From the NCBI GenBank assembly GCA_030998225.1, contig JAPYXD010000680.1, forward strand, positions 2,232,001-2,296,000: a stretch of DNA of 64,000 nucleotides. Direction: 5' to 3'. Below, piece after piece: positions 55,561-64,000 of the stretch. The notes under the pieces are model-generated. The model saw nothing but the letters and a program-made list of their open reading frames with translations. It was not told the origin of the DNA and made no database searches. The first letter of the stretch is position 1. Every line of letters begins with the position of its first letter. Position numbers and translations under genes: made by a program. The stretch comes from Diplolepis rosae. Taxonomy: Eukaryota > Arthropoda > Insecta > Hymenoptera > Diplolepididae.

Positions 55561-56411
55561 TTATTATTTTAGTGTACAACTTTGCTTCCGCCGTTTTTAA
55601 TGCTTCATTCTTAAAGTGTTTACCTATTTATGATTCAAAATACTTTCCGTCGCTAGCAAACTACTTTTTTTCCATCTTTCTGGCAAAAAAAAAAATGGTT
55701 ATCGGAAGGAGCAACGTCTGAAGAGTACGGCGGGTGGGGTAAGATCTGCCATTTCAGAGTTTCCAAGTAGGTTTTCACCGGTTTTGCAACATGTGGTCAA
55801 GCATTGTAATGCTGGAGGATAACTTTGTTGTGTCTCTCTTGGTACTGTGGCCGTTCTCCTTCAATGTTTGGCTCAAACGCATCAATTACGTTCAATACCG
55901 ATCCCCTGAGATAGTTACATTCGGTTTCAACAGCTTATAATATTTCACACTGAGCTGGTCCCACCGAATGCAGATCATAACCTTGGCACCGTAAATTAGA
56001 GATGGGCGATTCACAAAAAAAATGAATCGATTCTTAAAAATCGTTCTATTTTAAAATTAGCTTTAATTTTTTGTTCGTAACTATTATTTTATACTGATGT
56101 TGTAAAATTTCCGAAACTACAGTAAAGCCTTAAAGCCATGGATCAACCGGAACAGTTGACTAAATCAGTAAAATCGAATTTCCCCCAAAAGATTTTTCAA
56201 AAAAAAAAATGAATTTTTTTAGCTGCAACTTTGGGACATAATAAAGGACATATTAGCGGATGGTTCTAGAATTTAATAAGTTTTTAAAAATTAAACAAAA
56301 TTTAGTTTCGGTGAAATAGGAATTAATTTTTTAAATAAAAATCAACTTTACTTTAACTATGATTTTGAAATTAGAATCGAATAATTACTTCAATATTAAT
56401 TATGTAATGCA

Positions 56412-56631
56412 CACTCTAAAAACAAGTTGTTACTTTTACACGTGAATCACGATAGTAACTTTTTAGGCATTTGAAGTGTGTATTTTTAACACACATTTTG
56501 GGTACAAAACGTTAAAGTGTTTGAAAATTAAACGTTAAGTTTGTAATGTGTATTAAAAATACACACTTCAAATGCCTAAAAAGTTACTATCGTATTTCAC
56601 GTGTAGAAGTAACACACTTGTTTTTAGAGTG
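56412..56631. mobile_element. 220-bp palindromic MITE (CACTCTAAAAACAAGT ends)
   Basis: CACTCTAAAAACAAGTtGTT is inverted at the right end, and the arms pair for about 80 bp through aaaaagttactatcgt and tgaagtgtgtatttttaaca. TGCA-like sequence flanks both ends, so the exact target duplication is ambiguous. Confidence 0.75.
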
Positions 56632-56984
56632 CATTATTTGTGCAGAATTCTTTATTATAAATTAGTCTCAAATGATTCTAAATCTACGCAATCATAACGT
56701 TAATTTTAAATTGAAGTAATTATCAACCCGAAGTTTTAAACTTTAAATAAGTCTTTTTATCGCTTATATCTAACCATGTTTTGGCATATCTAACATCAAA
56801 ACTATTTTTTACTTGGAACTCAAAATTCCACTCTTGCAATACATTCTTATCTATTATCTAATAAGTTATTTTTATCGTTTATACCCTATCTGAAATATAT
56901 TTTTACTTCCCGCCAAAAAAACACACTTATGTTCGCGTTTCCCGCTTCCGAAATTATTGCACTCAGGTGACTCGGGTCCAGGGT

Positions 56985-57190
56985 AGGGTATATTTTGGAC
57001 CGTATATCGTATATTCTCCCAGGCGCACTGAACTTCACGCTGAAAATTCTAAGAATTTTCAGGCGTACATTATAATTCACAAGAAAGGAGCCTAAAAATT
57101 CTGAGGATTTCCATCGTGAAGTTCAGTGCGCCTGGGAGAATTAATGCTTTGGAGGATCGATATACGGTCCAAAGTACACCCTACCGGGTC
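56985..57190. repeat. Palindrome inside the hAT element
   Basis: ggtagggtatattttggacc, cgtatat and ctcccaggcgcactgaactt are inverted at 57115-57186, with about 50 unpaired bases at the centre. Confidence 0.65.
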
Positions 57191-57299
57191 CAGTGTTAAA
57201 AAAAAGGTAGGGTATCGATTTTCCAAAATCGAATTTCTCCAAATACATTTTCTCCAAAAATCAGCAATTTCTGAGCGCACTAATGGTAGCATGCAATGT

Positions 57300-58134
57300 C
57301 GGAAGACAAGAGTTGTGCATGGTTTCAAAAAAGCGTGAAAGTCGGCAAGGTAGGCAGGTTTTTAGAAAATAAAGAAACAAATGGCACGATGAATATATTT
57401 CTTATGAGATTACTAAAGTATGCTGGGAAAATATTATTTTGAATGCGAAGACGTATTTGTGATGATTTTTCAAAGAGCTCGTCATTGTAAGAAGTAAACC
57501 AGGTGATCTAAGTTCTTAAAATACACCCTCCTCAGGGAAGTTAAGCTGAGAACAGATATTTAAGATACCTGGTTTATATTTTAGAGATTCTATCATTTTG
57601 AAAATTATATTTAGTAGTATAAGTGCCTAAAATACATCTTCCTCAGGTAAATGAACCTGAGAACTGAAATTTAAGATTCTCAAATGTTATTTCAGCGTTT
57701 TTAATCACCTGGACTACTAGATATAATTTTCAAAATGACGGGATCTCTAAAATATAAACCAGGTATCTTAAATTTCAGTTCTCAGCTTTAGTTCCATGAG
57801 GAAGATGTATTTTATGCACTTGGACTACTAAATATAATTTTCAAAATGACAGGATCTCTAAAATATAAACTAGGTATCTTAAATTTCAGTTCTCAGCTTA
57901 ACTTCCCTGAGGAAGCTGTGTTTTAAGCACTTAGATCACCTGGTTTACTTCTTACAATGACGAGCTCTTTGAAAAATCATCTCAGATACTTCTTTGCATT
58001 CAAAATAATATTTTCGCAGGATACTTTAGCTGACTTTAGTAACCTCATAAGAAATATATTCATCGTACCATCTGTTTCTTTATTTTCTAAAAACCTGCCT
58101 ACCTTACCGACTTTCACGCTTTTTTGAAACCATG
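57300..58134. repeat. Large inverted repeat with nested tandem repeat
   Basis: tgcatggtttcaaaaaagcg at 57315 is inverted at the right end, and both arms stay similar for over 300 bp (aaccaggtgatctaag, gagctcgtcattgtaagaag). The centre contains about 110-bp direct repeats beginning ggactacta(g/a)atataattt at 57711 and 57820, so arms and tandem units derive from one sequence. Confidence 0.7.
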
Positions 58135-58142
58135 CACCACTC

Positions 58143-58304
58143 CAGTGTTCGCAGAACGTGGATGTAAACGGCCCCCACCCTAGATGCTTCGAGCTCAGTA
58201 TGTCTTCCTCATTCAACTAACCTATGGCAGTGGAGCGAGGAAGAAGCCATGAGCTGGTAGGGTCCATGGTGGGGACCGTTTACGTCCACGTTCTGCGAAC
58301 ACTG
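58143..58304. mobile_element. 162-bp hAT MITE
   Basis: CAGTGTTCGCAGAACGTGGA with its inverted copy at the right end, arms continuing through gtaaacgg. The 8-bp target duplication CACCACTC (58135-58142, 58305-58312) is exact. The opposite arm of the host inverted repeat (near 57310) preserves the empty site, so the insertion is younger than that repeat. Confidence 0.9.
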
Positions 58305-58609
58305 CACCACTCTTATCTTCCTATCTGAAAAAAAAGAATCGGTCCAAAAAAATCGGAGAAATTAATCGATTCATACGATTAATCGAACTTTTGATAATCG
58401 ATTAATCATTTTAAAATAATCGATTTTTTTATTAATCGAATCGAGATCGCCCATCTCTACCGTAAATATTCGGACTGGCCGTCGACGTGGAGGCATGTCT
58501 GGGCATTCCCCATGATTTTCTGCGCTTGGAATTATCGTAGTAGTCCCATTTTTCTTCACCGGTCACAATGCGTTGTAAAAACCCCCTCCGATTCTGTCTT
58601 CGAAGCAGC

Positions 58610-59493
58610 TGTAAAGTCCTGTCACTTACCTTTCACTATTATTAAATTGATTCCCCTCGTTTTTGATCGGTGAAGAAATCCAAAGAATTTTTAAACCGAA
58701 ACACAAGGTTGAAGAGAACTGACAACAATTCACGAACCCTTGAAGACTTTTTTTTGGGAGACCGACTCCGCGATGAGAACTGTTGAACACTGGGTTTTGA
58801 GGGTGAGTTCCGGATCCTAAGATTTCCCGACGGCAACTCGACGACAACTGAAGAACTGAAGAAGACTGAGGTTTCCGAGGGTGAGTTCCGAAGCTTAAGA
58901 TTTCCCGACGGCAACTGTTCGAGGGAGAGTTTCGATGTTTAAGATGGTCTGACGGCAACTGAAGATTTGCGGATTCGCACTTGCTTTTAGGGGCAATTTT
59001 CGATCGATTGTGATCCTGGTCGCCATTTTTCAATCGATAGTTGGTTTGACCTGGGTATTTTTACCAACCTCTGGTTGACCCTTCCTCGACCTTCGCACGT
59101 GGCTGATCTGCTTGGCTTTTTTCGTATATTGTAGAAGAAAAAGGGGAAGAATATATTGTAATAGTTTTCTCCTCTGGTTTCCCCGACGTTCCTTCTTTTC
59201 AAATCAACTACACTTTTAATTTCCCTGTTTTGCTGCACGGGTCGATATTCTTGTTTACTCGTCGCATTCCGATGGGGTTTCCTCGTTCACACCTTTGTAA
59301 GGGTTCCGACGATTCATTCATAACCGTTGTCTATTTATAAACTTACTATCTCTCTCTCCCTATTACAATTTTAGTACTCTACATTTTATTTCGTATAATT
59401 AATAATACCTTCCAAAACATCTTTTCTCCATGTTTTATTCCGAATGAAAATTATAATATTATAAATAAATATTAATGTTCCCAGGACGTGACA
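58610..59493 (-). mobile_element. Solo LTR candidate (884 bp)
   Basis: Read on the minus strand it starts TGTCACGTCCTGG and ends GGACTTTACA, flanked by a 4-bp duplication (CAGC on the plus strand, 58606-58609 and 59494-59497). Removing it with one CAGC rejoins the mariner frame (YAYVQL-LRRQ). It contains a degenerate internal duplication (gggtgagttccg ... agatttcccgacggcaact at 58800 and 58878). No internal retroviral-type genes. Confidence 0.72.
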
Positions 59494-59851
59494 CAGCTGT
59501 ACATAAGCATAGAAACGCCATTCAACATCTCTTGTCTTCAACTCGTACGGAATCCAATTCCTTTGCTTCTGAATCATCCCCATGCCTTTGAGGCGTTTTG
59601 AAATGGCTTGTTGAGTCACTCCCAATAATTCTGTCAATTATGCTTGCGTTTGGCACGAGTCTTCAGCAAGTAATGCCTCCAATTCGGAATCTTCTCAAAT
59701 TTTCTCTTTTCCACCACCATGCTGGCCCTTGACAACAAAATCACCGCTATTAAAGCGTTGAAGCCACTCAAGACACGTTCTTTTACTAAGAGCAGTCTCA
59801 CCGTAGATACTTTAGAGTATTTGATAAGCCTCAGCCGCAGTTTTCTTCAAA

Positions 59852-60160
59852 TTGTCACGTCCCGCGACGTATTCAAATGTATTTAAGACATACAGGCTGG
59901 GTATGGTAAAAATCTATGAGAAAATCAATGAAGGGGAATCAGGAGTAGGAATAAGCAAAGAGGCCCTTCTCTTCTAAAGAAAATATGACTACGTCACGAT
60001 TAAAGCTAACCATCAATTTGTAATGAAAAATATAAAAGAGGCCCACATCAAGAGCGAGCAGTTAGTAAGTTAATTCTTCGTCTAGTTCGTCTCTTGAATC
60101 CGTATTTGCGTAATTTTGACGTAACAAAATTAAAGCAGAGAATCAAAACTTCCCGACAAT
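59852..60160 (+). mobile_element. LTR-like fragment with TATA box
   Basis: It starts TGTCACGTCCCGCGACG and ends cttcccgaca. TATAAAAGAGG at about 60031 and an R-like start region (gagcgagcagttagtaagtt) are spaced as in LTR promoters. No target duplication is found, and it cuts off the 5' end of the mariner relic, so it may be a truncated element. Confidence 0.5.
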
Positions 60161-61560
60161 GACGAAAATTTGGCTTGAAAATTGACATCTTCGATCGAGA
60201 ATAAATTTATGATTCAAACATAAATTCACTAATGTGGTGCTCTCTCTTAGGAAAAACCACATGAAGAAAACGATAATAAAAATGAATGGCCGGATTCAAG
60301 AATCAGAAATGCGCTCGGTCCGAAGGCTATTATTATGAATTTTTAATAAGGAAATCTCAAATCAATGTAGAATGGGGCAACATTAAAAGTTTTGACCAAT
60401 TTTCAAGAGATTATTGGAATTTTTTGGCCTAAAGTTCATTTATAGGTATTAATAATACATAATATCTAAACATTTCCACGTAATATCTGAAAAATATGTA
60501 AATATAAAAGATATTACCCAAAAGAAACATTGAGTAAATAGAAGTGCAAATTTTATTGAGCCTAATTTTCAGTAAAGCTGGTACGTTGTTGAAAAAATTG
60601 GCTTCAGGGTGCATGAATGATTGTCATTTTTCAATAACGTAGTACAGTAAAATTGTCATTTGAAATCGAAGAAATTGGGGACTGGCTGAATTTTTGATAT
60701 GTTGTTTCTGGGGGTCCAAAACGAAAAATCCCAAATAGGCGTATCCCCATCTGCTATGGAAACTCTGGCATCTTAACAATATTCTGGACTTGATTTATCT
60801 CGATTCCTATTGGTCGGAGGTAAAAAAGTGTAGAAACCAAAACTTTAGAGCTCAAAATTTCCAACATTTTTCCCCAGGCCGCACTAACTGTAGTTTTTTT
60901 TCAAAAATATAAAACGCACCAAAGTTACCAATAACCAGTTTTTCCAGATTTTAACTTTCAAAAAGTGATTTTAGTAAAAAACTTCAAATGCAAAAGATGT
61001 AGATCTAAAAAAAACCTATAAATAACATTCCAATAATTACCAACTTATCTCAATAGTCTTTGAATTACAGCGGTGAAAGTTCGATACCCATGTAAGGTTA
61101 TTACAGGGTTTTTCCCGCAGCTTCGGAAACAGCCAAAATTAGTATGTTGAAAAAGTATTTATACGTATGACAAGAATATAAATAGTAGTGACCCTTTTTT
61201 TTATATTTTGACAGTAGAAAATTATACTTTTTTGAATAATAATTGATTGTTTCGAATGTTTGCATGATTAATTTTTGGAAATTATTCATAAATTTTGGAA
61301 AACGTATTGCTTCGTTTGCAAGAAACCTGTAAGTGTTAAGACTATTGACACGTACATACATAATATAAGCATAATATTGTTGAAAGTCTTTCAAAATTAT
61401 ATTTTACAGTGCAACGAAGAAAACTTCATAGGCAATTACGCCAGAAAAACACTTATAAAAGCAAGTTTAACACATTTTGAAGATATTTGACATTCATTCC
61501 ATATAAAATATTTTTAGACAACATTATGATTAACAACGGGATATCCACTTTTTTTTAAAG
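60161..61560. other. Unassigned AT-rich stretch
   Basis: No gene or recognisable element. Short open frames on both strands have biased, AT-driven composition. Confidence 0.4.
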
Positions 61561-61567
61561 AGTTGTA

Positions 61568-62800
61568 TTTTTTTTGTAAGGAGGAAAAATGGCGAAATCT
61601 TTTATAGACGTGGTGCAGGACAAGCCTCGGTATACCTGCTAAAACCAAAAAACCCCTCTCTCGAACTATATTGCCGCTCGTAGGACCGTCTTTCGGTTTT
61701 AAACTTCACGAGTGGCTGGTTCCGGTTTAAAGTCGTGAACGACTCTTCCGTCAGTGATGCCATCCCTTACGCCTATTGAGGTCCATCACTAATGTGATGA
61801 ATGACTCGATGTGCCGATCAACGGCCATCCTTGTTACGCTCAACCTAACGCAGACAAAGGGTCTGCATGAGCTGAGCCAAGTTAGCTCCACATTGGATGG
61901 CTTTGAACAATCGCAATCCGCAGGCGTTCGCCGAAGCTAAGACTTCGATCTAACTGCACTTAGGGACAATTTCCAGGCCTCCGCTATCTAGCCAACGCTT
62001 TGCCCTCTACAGACTCTTATTGATCCTCAGCTTCAGGATTCCGACGTCTTCAGCGGCGCATAAGATAAGTGCGTCATCCGCGAAGCCGTTGACGCTCATT
62101 CCAGTACGTAGGTCCATTTGTCATTCTTGAATATCACCCACCTGTTGCTCAGATAGTCATCTATCATTCGCAACAGATAGTTTGGAACCTTCTCCCGCAT
62201 CATCGTCTGATGCAGTCTTCCATCTCGCGGTATTAAACGCATTGTGTATATCAATGCTAATCACCACGCAGAATCCTTTACGTTTACCAGTTCCTCTTCT
62301 TGCTTTAGTGGAGATGTCGACGATTGCCTGGCGTCCTCCAGAAGCTTCCCCATTGTATCCAACAGACATATCGGTCTATAGTATGAGGCGTCCTCCAGGG
62401 GTTTCTCTCCCTTCCTGAGAAGGACCAACCTTTGCTTCTTCCAGCCGTCGAAGAACTTCCTCTGCAGAAGCCAGGAGTTAAAAACTCCCAGAAGGATATC
62501 TGGGTATATCGCGATTACCTCTTTGAGGATTTGGTTTGACACCCCGTCAATTTCCGGCGCCATATTTGGTTTAAGCCTCCCACCCGCTCTCTTTACTTCT
62601 TCGAGGGTGAAAAGCTCGTCGCACCGGACCATGCAGGAACTTCGGTCCTGTTTTGCATAGTCAGGTCGTTTCTGGCGACCATCTTCCTAATCAGTATTCC
62701 CCTCCTGTCCAGGTGGGCTTCTCCCCACTCAGGCGATTTGCTATTGAAGTCATCCGCAATGAGGGTCAGCCTGGCTGAGTCTTTCCTCAAGACGGAGAAT
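61568..62800 (-). pseudogene. R1-like non-LTR retrotransposon, copy 2
   Basis: It shares the 3' tail (ggaggaaaaatggc(g/a)aaatctt) and poly(A) end with copy 1. From the 5' side: an endonuclease fragment (LTLIADDFNSKSPEWGEAHL), then RT starting LKPNMAPEIDGVSNQILKEV, with DIHNAFNTARW, and the catalytic box NGFADDALILCAAEDVGIL at about 62050-62100. Frameshifts separate these, and the region after FADD is heavily deleted. The FADD box shows where copy 1 was cut. Confidence 0.8.
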
Positions 62801-63189
62801 CTGAGTCTCGATAAAGTATTTTATTTTTATCAGCGTATCATGCGTAGAGGAGCGGATGGGAATAGTTGAGATCGGGTCTACCCTTGGTGCACAATCCTAC
62901 CCCAGTTCCCTGACGCCCAACTTCCGCTTAGCCGGTCCCGGAATCGTTCGGGGCTCGATCTCGATCCCGTATGGCATACAACTTCGGCAGAGCTAACCTC
63001 ACAGCAGCCTCGCCTCCTCATGGGTCGGGAAAGACACCAACCGGCGGCGAGGCACTCCCAGTAGGGTGCATTACGGGAATTATCAGTTAGACTGTTCTTA
63101 GCTGTAGGCTGAGGAGGTTTTGCAGTGTACAGTTTATTCACCAGTTTATTCTTAGCTCCATTCACGAGAGGTCGTTTATAGGGTCTTCT
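62801..63189. other. GC-richer stretch of unknown origin
   Basis: A 95-codon minus-strand frame (62878-63165) has no recognisable family. The composition resembles the adjacent R1-like element, so it may be its upstream region or another retroelement fragment. Confidence 0.35.
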
Positions 63190-64000
63190 TGTGACGTCTT
63201 CTGAAATTACTTACTTTCTTTTTTCTCCGAATCTTATTTTTTTTTACTATTTCTCCAAATTTTAAGAGCGGTTTTACATTATAAATTATTTTATACCTTT
63301 CGACGAAATTCTCAATCTTTTGTAAATAGCTAAGACTAGAAACCTTTCAAGATAAATTCGAAACGCAGCTGCACCAATATGAATACCGAAAATTTACTTA
63401 GATTATCATAAAATATAATAAACTTTGTACCTCTATATTTCGACCAAAACGCGTCGCCCACAATCGTATTTCCTTTTCAAATACAAACGTCTACCAGCCT
63501 CTAACAAGATAAATTCATAAAACTCCAAACAAATACAAGTAGTAAATAGTCCAGTATTTAGCCATTACAGGAAATCATAAACAGCTTAGGCTGTCACTCA
63601 AAAGGGACCGCGCTGGTACCCCGCCCATGAAAAGACAAATAGATACAAAGTGCACTCTCTGTCTAGATAAGATCTTAGGCCTATTCAACATAGAAAATAA
63701 AACTTTCGAAAATAATATTTTATAAAATAATTAAATTAAATAAGAAATTAACATTACTTTTAATATTATTCAGTATGTTATGAATAGGAAAAGAAATTAT
63801 TTTGACTAATAAGAGAAATGCAACTTGCATCTATTTTATTTTTTAACTAACGTTTGAAACTTATAGAATGTAAACTAATAGCAATTTATTTAAAAGTTGT
63901 TAATAATCAGGGATCTACTTTACCGACGTGATAATTTACGGAAAGTTATTTAAGAAGGTAAAATACCAGGTTATAAATTACTGAAAATTCTTCATACATT
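63190..64000 (-). mobile_element. Second copy of the 2546-bp TGTGACGTCT element, cut by the window end
   Basis: It starts TGTGACGTCTTCTGAAATTA and follows the reverse complement of 37250-38054 with few differences to the end of the window. The two copies are in opposite orientation, about 25 kb apart. Confidence 0.85.

Larger units (their letters stand above)
55997..58459. mobile_element. 2463-bp hAT-type element, non-coding
   Basis: Perfect 14-bp ends TAGAGATGGGCGAT / ATCGCCCATCTCTA with an 8-bp target duplication CCGTAAAT (55989-55996, 58460-58467), the hAT signature. The interior is foldbacks and tandem repeats with no transposase, so it is non-autonomous. Confidence 0.9.
55600..59850 (-). 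pseudogene. Mariner transposase relic interrupted by a hAT element and an LTR
   Basis: Minus-strand pieces in order are as follows. An N-terminal helix-turn-helix (SIYGETALSKRTCLEWLQRF, then LLGVTQQAISKRLKGMGMIQ) lies at 59850-59498. LRRQNRRGFLQRIVTGEEKW and SWGMPRHAS follow at 58609-58468. Text equivalent to KVMICIRWDQLSVKYY and, near 55740-55690, PPYSSDVAPSDNHF with the third catalytic Asp follows at 55996-55600. The usual GDEKW is GEEKW here, so the first catalytic Asp is replaced by Glu. Frameshifts occur in the last piece. It differs from the Mos1-like relic at 45.4 kb. Confidence 0.82.

Noticed and set aside
62878..63165. 95-codon minus-strand frame as a gene
   Set aside because: No start context, splice sites or family; it is adjacent to a decayed retroelement and probably part of repeat DNA.

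Overview
The window looks like insect nuclear DNA. It is AT-rich, its genes are split by GT-AG introns, and it is crowded with insect-type transposable elements: mariner relatives with a DUF4817-type N-terminus, a Mos1-like mariner, DIRS-like and R1-like retroelements, hAT, TTAA-target and P-like elements. Hymenoptera is a plausible guess but nothing here proves it. No bacterial-style operon, CRISPR array, rRNA or intact tRNA was seen.

Host genes. From about 8.1 to 19 kb lies one plus-strand gene. Five coding exons (8878-9045, 13346-15079, 16411-16584, 16832-16909, 17015-17059), all joined in phase 0, give a 732-residue acidic, Pro/Ser/Glu-rich protein. It is probably disordered except for a short Ala-rich amphipathic helix near the C-terminus that fits the pattern of a protein kinase A regulatory-subunit binding helix. 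I cannot name it with certainty; an Akap200-type anchor is the best hypothesis. On the minus strand at 24.66-25.53 kb is a compact four-exon COMMD8 gene (179 residues). A THAP-domain exon starts on the opposite strand 414 bp away, but it lies inside a 2.2-kb element with terminal inverted repeats and so is probably a P-like transposon rather than a host gene. A signal-peptide-like first exon at 53.53 kb has no partner exons that I can see.

Mobile DNA. 1-8 kb is mostly intergenic, with a hairpin-tipped MITE and a 440-bp foldback centred on a tRNA-like sequence. 19-24 kb holds several MITEs. 29-30 kb holds the first of three 757-bp mariner derivatives, each encoding the same truncated 176-residue transposase. 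31.0-38.4 kb is a large foldback broken by a solo LTR and a 2.5-kb element. 39.8-42.2 kb is a mariner relative split by a 1434-bp element. 42.2-52.7 kb is one decayed DIRS-like retrotransposon (gag, RT, RNase H, tyrosine recombinase) cut by at least five later insertions. 55.6-60.2 kb is a decayed mariner cut by a hAT element (itself hit by a small hAT MITE) and by LTRs. 61.6-63.2 kb is an R1-like fragment, and the window ends inside a second copy of the 2.5-kb element.

Overall this is two quiet host genes beside about 35 kb of nested transposon sediment. In many cases target duplications and broken reading frames give the order of insertion. All calls come from reading the sequence by eye, without database searches.
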